Below are positions 60,320 to 64,000 of a stretch of 64,000 bases of DNA, piece after piece. This stretch comes from Anaerolineae bacterium (GTDB taxonomy: Bacteria; Chloroflexota; Anaerolineae; Aggregatilineales; J027): NCBI GenBank assembly GCA_019913005.1, contig JAIOHL010000317.1, positions 1 through 64,000 on the forward strand, in the 5' to 3' direction. A program made the translations under genes and the position numbers. The notes beneath the pieces were generated by a model. The model did not search any database. It saw only the letters and a program-made list of their open reading frames with translations, and had not been told where the DNA came from. Each line of letters opens with the position of its first letter. Within the stretch, counting starts at the first letter, position 1.

Positions 60320-60840
60320 TAGCGGAGGCTTTCCCCTGTATTCCTTACGGCTTCCAAGAAAGGTAGCCAATTGGTATCGGCAATTGTACCTCCCACCTCG
60401 GCGGGAATATACTGCACCTCAATCACCACTTGGTCGTTTTGGAAGATCGCAATCCGCCCATTCGGTAGGTTTGAGATTTGGGCAGCGGGGTATTCTTTAA
60501 AACGCGGCTGGCGATCTGTTTCAAAAACCGCTCCCGTTAACCGCACATCCCGTTGACGCCGATTCACCGCGACATCCGCCGCTGATGCCGTCCCATACAC
60601 ATCAATCACAATATAGACCTCAGCCAAATTGCGGGCCTCATAGGTCAGGGTGACGTGTCCCGTGCTGCCGACGGATTCCGCCGAAAGTTCGATGGTCTTG
60701 TCTTCGTTGAGGGTAAATAACCCCACTCGTGCGGGCATCCGTTTAGAGAATTCTTTGGCCTGCGATTTTGGGCCACCACAGGCGGAGACAAATAGGGTAA
60801 TGCCAACTAGCAAAAGCAGAATGAATGGGGTGCGGCGCAT
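60319..60840 (-). CDS. Lipoprotein, unknown function
   Basis: AGGATA precedes the ATG. The 173-residue protein starts with a lipoprotein signal (MRRTPFILLLLVGITLFVSAC, Cys21). The rest contains charged beta-strand-rich segments (LTYEARNLAEVYIVIDVYGTA..., IAIFQNDQVVIEVQYIP). No family is recognised. It overlaps the cupin gene by one base, so the two are translated together. Confidence 0.75.
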   Translation of the reverse strand: MRRTPFILLLLVGITLFVSACGGPKSQAKEFSKRMPARVGLFTLNEDKTIELSAESVGSTGHVTLTYEARNLAEVYIVIDVYGTASAADVAVNRRQRDVRLTGAVFETDRQPRFKEYPAAQISNLPNGRIAIFQNDQVVIEVQYIPAEVGGTIADTNWLPFLEAVRNTGESLR

Positions 60841-60906
60841 TTAAGTATCCTAAGATTTTTTAGGTCAAACATGAGGGGCGGGGCGATGACCACCGCCCGA
60901 TAGCAA

Positions 60907-61125
60907 TTAGTCAGGCAGAATCTTTGTTCCCAACAGCCAATCCAGCGGAATCAAAATCAAGAAACCCAGTGGGATGACGGTCAGTAGAAAATATTTGACG
61001 CTGTAGGTCGCAATATCAGTTCCCAGCCAGACGTATACAATACCAAGCGAAATAATCAGGGCCAGCGTAAAGGACACAGCCCACAGACCATAGCCGAGAA
61101 CGACGCGGGGGGATGGTTGTTTCAT
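60907..61125 (-). CDS. Small two-helix membrane protein
   Basis: The 72-residue protein has two hydrophobic segments (about 13-32 and 43-65) and a short polar lead (MKQPSPRV). The size and lack of motifs leave it unassigned. It is upstream of the lipoprotein-cupin pair on the minus strand, with a GC-rich hairpin-like sequence (GGGCG/CGCCC, 60881-60898) between them. Confidence 0.55.
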   Translation of the reverse strand: MKQPSPRVVLGYGLWAVSFTLALIISLGIVYVWLGTDIATYSVKYFLLTVIPLGFLILIPLDWLLGTKILPD

Positions 61126-61257
61126 GGTTGCTCAAACGACTCCTCATCAACCAGCAAATTGCAAATGGGTACTTTATCAGGGCCAAATTGTAGCGAAAGG
61201 GTGAACGGCTGGCAAGGATTGGCCCGTGAATTGTTGCACAAAGGCATGAGAGAGGGG

Positions 61258-61284
61258 AAAAAGGGCGAGCTTGACGACCCGCCC
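61258..61284 (-). terminator. Terminator after the acyl-CoA dehydrogenase
   Basis: On the minus strand a seven-pair stem (plus 61278-61284 with 61263-61269, one wobble) is followed by five T. It lies 17 bases after the stop of the 61302-62579 gene. Confidence 0.65.
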
Positions 61285-61301
61285 CGCTTTCAATTTGGCA
61301 C

Positions 61302-62579
61302 TTATTGCAGTTCGCGGGAACTGTAATCGAGAATACGGCGGGCCACAATCAACAGGTTAATTTGGCCTGTGCCCTCGTAAATATCGTTGATTTTGCCGTC
61401 GCGCATCCATTTTTCGACCAACCACTCGCGGCTGTATCCCATTTGGCCTAGAATTTCGACGGCTTTTTGGGTGAGCCATGTCACGGCCTTACCCGCTTTG
61501 ACCTTGCACATGCTGGCCTGTAAGCTGTTATATTGGCCGTGATCGAGCATGGCGATGGCACGTAGGGTCAGCAATTTGGCAGCCTTGAGTTGGGCCTCCA
61601 TTTCTAAGACATCACGCTGCACGGCGGTCAGTTTGTGATAGGGCATGTCGTAAGGGATTTCGATACCTGCCTCAGCCAATTGCTCTTTGACAAATTCGAG
61701 CGCGGCCCGACCTACCCCTAATGCGCTGGCGGCCACCAATGGACGTGAGCCATCAAAGGTTGCCATCGCGCCCTTGAAGCCTTCTTTGCTGTCTTTCTGT
61801 TGGACTTCGGCGCTACCTAAGAGGTTGTTGTAGGGGATACGGGCATCATTAAATACGATGGAGACGGTGTTGCTGGCGCGGATGCCATGTTTGATTTCTT
61901 CTTTGGTGACGCTGACGCCGGGGGTACCGGCCTCAACAACAAACGGCTTCATCCCTGCCCGACCTGCGCTGCGGTCAACGGTGGCCCACACAATGACGAG
62001 GCCATTCGATTCTTCAAGTGCCAAGCCGCCGCTGGTGCAGAAAATTTTCTCGCCGTTCAAAATCCATTCGTTGGTATCGGGATCAAGGGTGGCGACGGTC
62101 TGAATCGCGCTAGTGTCCGAACCTGCGCCGGGTTCGGTCATTGCCATCGCACCCCATACAGGTTGATCACCTTCGCCAAAACGACGCAGCAACCGTTCTT
62201 TTTGCTCAATCGTACCGACAGCCTCAATCGCGCTGCCTGCCAGTTGAGGGCTGGGGAGGCATAGATAGACACCGACATCCCCCCACGACAATTCTTCGAC
62301 CAGCGACATTAGCCGCAGATATTCATAGCGCGGGCCGCGTTTTTCTTTTTTCTCGCTGCTCTCTGAGCCGCCATTTTGGGCTTTCGCCAGCATTTTTTGG
62401 AGCGAATGGGCTTGCTGGTCACGCAAAACGGGCCAGATCATGTTGACAAATTCGGTGGGGCGGGCGTGTTCGTTTTCATCCAGTTCCCGCGAATGGGGGC
62501 GCATGACCGTCTCAGCCACAAAATGGGTCATCTGCTGCTGCTGGACGATATTTTCGGGAATTTCAAAACTTATGGGCAT
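61302..62579 (-). CDS. Acyl-CoA dehydrogenase
   Basis: It should oxidise the alpha-beta bond of an acyl-CoA using FAD. AGGAGGAG stands before the ATG. The 425-residue protein has the FAD site MAMTEPGAGSDTSAIQT (about 146-163), the middle beta domain (EWILNGEKIFCTSGG), and a late INDIYEGTGQINLLIVARRIL, where Glu in YEGTG is the usual catalytic base. All landmarks are present. The N-terminal part has an acidic insertion with KKEKRGPRYEY around 77-87. Chain-length preference cannot be told. A second acyl-CoA dehydrogenase follows on the same strand at 63478. Confidence 0.93.
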   Translation of the reverse strand: MPISFEIPENIVQQQQMTHFVAETVMRPHSRELDENEHARPTEFVNMIWPVLRDQQAHSLQKMLAKAQNGGSESSEKKEKRGPRYEYLRLMSLVEELSWGDVGVYLCLPSPQLAGSAIEAVGTIEQKERLLRRFGEGDQPVWGAMAMTEPGAGSDTSAIQTVATLDPDTNEWILNGEKIFCTSGGLALEESNGLVIVWATVDRSAGRAGMKPFVVEAGTPGVSVTKEEIKHGIRASNTVSIVFNDARIPYNNLLGSAEVQQKDSKEGFKGAMATFDGSRPLVAASALGVGRAALEFVKEQLAEAGIEIPYDMPYHKLTAVQRDVLEMEAQLKAAKLLTLRAIAMLDHGQYNSLQASMCKVKAGKAVTWLTQKAVEILGQMGYSREWLVEKWMRDGKINDIYEGTGQINLLIVARRILDYSSRELQ

Positions 62580-62672
62580 GGGATTTCTCCTCCTAGATTC
62601 TCGCTTGCATCGTATTGATAAATTAGCTATAATTTAGTACAAATGTTCTATGGGTGATATAGGATTAAGGGC

Positions 62673-63476
62673 ATGGCGACTTCGCAGCGTAAACTTCAAA
62701 CACTTTTTGGTTTTACCGAAACAGATTTGAATGCCAACCGCAAAGGCCGACTTTCTGCCGCGCAGATCAGAGAGTTGCAGCAGCAATCGGTCTATGAATT
62801 GAAAACGCTGCTTGGTATTCCCGTGATTCTGGCAAGCGGGGCACTGTTGACGCTGGATTTGAAGATTGCCCTGCCCGTGCTGCTGGTCATGCTGACAATT
62901 GTGGCTGGTTTGGTAGCCCTGCACCGCGAACATCTGAAAACCATCCGCGACAAACAGGTGCATAAATTGGCCGGGCCATTGATTAAACATCCTTTGACGA
63001 ACGGCAGCATTCAATACATCATCAGTGTGGCAGGGCGGCATTTGCCTGTTGAAAGAGGGATGTATGAAGAATTGTCGGACGGGTATTTCGCCGTATATCT
63101 GCTTGAAGATTCCCATCAGATTCTTTCCATTGAACCTATCGCCAAGACCACCGTTAAAGCACCTGTCAAGACGCCAGCTAAATCGCCAACGACCAAAGTA
63201 ACCACTAAAACGCCAGCCAAGACCAGTTCCACCGCTAAGGTCATGACCCGTACCACACCAGTGGTTGCCAAAACGAGTGCTTCCAAAACCACCAAGACGT
63301 TTAAGTCTGTCTCGTCGAAACCTGTCACCAAAGCGCCTGTTAAAGCCGCGCCATCCAAACCGATAAAGACAACCGTGCTGCAATCTCATGCGATGCCTGC
63401 CGCGAAACCCGCCAAGCCGAAAGGGGTGGTCAAACCGCAACCCCCCGCCGCGATTGGACGGTCACGCACGACCTAA
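62673..63476 (+). CDS. Membrane protein with Lys/Thr/Ala-rich histone-H1-like tail
   Basis: The 267-residue protein has a soluble start (residues 1-45), two membrane segments (about 47-63 and 66-84), a short soluble part, and from about 150 to 260 a tail made of imperfect repeats KTPAK, KTTVKAPVK, TKTPAKTSS, KPVTKAPVK. The tail is very basic and low-complexity, like histone H1 tails, and would bind DNA, RNA or polyanions. If the tail lies inside, it could hold nucleic acid at the membrane. It runs opposite to the acyl-CoA dehydrogenase genes, between them. Function is unknown. Confidence 0.8.
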   Translation: MATSQRKLQTLFGFTETDLNANRKGRLSAAQIRELQQQSVYELKTLLGIPVILASGALLTLDLKIALPVLLVMLTIVAGLVALHREHLKTIRDKQVHKLAGPLIKHPLTNGSIQYIISVAGRHLPVERGMYEELSDGYFAVYLLEDSHQILSIEPIAKTTVKAPVKTPAKSPTTKVTTKTPAKTSSTAKVMTRTTPVVAKTSASKTTKTFKSVSSKPVTKAPVKAAPSKPIKTTVLQSHAMPAAKPAKPKGVVKPQPPAAIGRSRTT

Positions 63477-63477
63477 T

Positions 63478-64000
63478 TTACGCGATCACCAATCCGGTGA
63501 ACATTGGGATACCCCGCGCATTCCGCAGATAGCGCTCGACGGGATGTTCGCGGATGAAACCATGCCCACCCAAAACCTGCACGCCGCTGTCGGTGACGAA
63601 GACGGACGCTTTGTTGGCATATTCACGCGCAAGATAGGCAGCTTGGGTAACTTCGTTGACGGGTTTGCCGCTGTCGGCCTGCCATGCCGCTTCCCACACC
63701 ATCAGGCGGGTGCTGTCTACTTCAATCGCGCATTCCGCCAGCATAAACGCGACGGCCTGTTTGGTCGCAATCGGCTTGCCAAATTGAACGCGCTCTTTGG
63801 CATAATTCTTGGCATACTCATAACTGGCCCGCATGACCCCGGTTGCCATTGCAGTAAGGCCGATATTCATATGATTGAGCAGATTTTCAAACTGTGTGCC
63901 ATTCTGTCCACCTAATTCCAATTCGGCAGGCACACGCACATTATTGAACTGCACAGAATAGGTCGGCAAGCCGCGAATGCCCATCAATTTTTCACGTTCG
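63478..64000 (-). CDS. Acyl-CoA dehydrogenase family protein, C-terminal part (partial)
   Basis: The gene runs off the right edge; 174 codons of the C-terminal part are visible. They contain EKLMGIRGLPTYSVQFNNVRVP (beta domain end), GLTAMATGVMRASYEYAKNYAKERVQFGKPI (helical start), and VQVLGGHGFIREHPVERYLRNAR. At the end, where active enzymes usually have IYEGT, this reads RGIPMFTGLVIA and stops, so the usual catalytic Glu is not there. It may use a Glu elsewhere or have lost dehydrogenase activity. The gene is two bases from the opposite-strand basic-tail gene. Confidence 0.88.
   Translation of the reverse strand, partial: EREKLMGIRGLPTYSVQFNNVRVPAELELGGQNGTQFENLLNHMNIGLTAMATGVMRASYEYAKNYAKERVQFGKPIATKQAVAFMLAECAIEVDSTRLMVWEAAWQADSGKPVNEVTQAAYLAREYANKASVFVTDSGVQVLGGHGFIREHPVERYLRNARGIPMFTGLVIA

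Noticed and set aside
63116-63358. Possible CRISPR-like or tandem DNA repeat
   Set aside because: The repetition is at protein level with irregular units and synonymous variation; there are no equal repeats and spacers.
62634-63440. Long 268-codon minus-strand frame opposite the basic-tail gene
   Set aside because: Its Gly/Arg/Phe-rich product is the antisense of the Lys/Thr/Ala repeats; the plus-strand frame has a start, membrane segments and a sensible layout.
1-64000. tRNA genes, insertion sequences, prophage or integron parts
   Set aside because: No cloverleaf with a GGTTCRANTCC arm, transposase, integrase or phage structural gene was seen on either strand.

Overview
The window reads as a piece of a bacterial chromosome of roughly even base composition. 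It has densely packed genes on both strands, short intergenic gaps and many simple hairpin terminators. I see no rRNA, tRNA, CRISPR array, transposase or prophage gene. The best guess at origin is a member of the Chloroflexota (Anaerolineae-like). This rests on the mix of secreted beta-propeller-like proteins, STAND/TPR and Ser/Thr-kinase/TPR giants, DUF5939, roadblock-type receivers and saccharopine-dehydrogenase-type homospermidine synthase. No marker was searched, so it remains an inference.

Layout. 1-5.2 kb: start of a lipoprotein resembling PQQ-type sugar dehydrogenases, a secreted propeller protein, two small unknowns, histidyl-tRNA synthetase (hisS) of the archaeal/eukaryotic-like subtype, and a DUF5939-like protein without a cyclase. 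5.2-7.4 kb: the classic infC-rpmI-rplT operon with a clear promoter, a non-AUG infC start and a terminator, then a SpoU-type RNA methyltransferase. 7.4-15.3 kb: mostly minus-strand membrane and secreted proteins, a GNAT, a HAD phosphatase-like protein, a secreted hydrolase and a zinc-ribbon protein. 15.4-18.8 kb: a chemosensory-like set, CheB / CheY / degenerate RsbT-like / CheW / pseudo-receiver-roadblock, with no CheA, receptor or CheR. 19.3-35.1 kb: a polyamine island. It comprises potA, potD and a fused potB-potC on the minus strand, then plus-strand twin GNATs, a deoxyribosyltransferase-like protein, homospermidine synthase, two class III aminotransferases (with phoD inserted on the opposite strand), an amidohydrolase and a succinate-semialdehyde-type dehydrogenase. 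A PuuB-like amine oxidase lies further on, at 58.6 kb.

35.2-39.4 kb: an AT-richer orphan, a glutamine-amidotransferase-like protein and a second secreted protein with the same N-terminal cysteine domain as the one at 10.5 kb. 39.5-49.5 kb: three consecutive large genes, a TPR protein, a 1639-residue STAND NTPase-TPR protein and a transmembrane Ser/Thr kinase with an outside TPR region, which look like one signalling unit. 49.6-64 kb: housekeeping and mixed genes (argF, uvrC, a FemX-like transferase, a YeiH-type transporter with a small membrane partner, a DHCW cupin, lipoprotein and small membrane genes) and two acyl-CoA dehydrogenases, the last cut by the window edge.

Working together: the polyamine genes could import putrescine/spermidine (PotABCD), convert part to homospermidine, acetylate part, and burn the rest through aminobutyraldehyde, GABA and succinate semialdehyde to succinate. 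The chemosensory-like set and the TPR/STAND/kinase trio are the best places to look for undescribed signalling systems.
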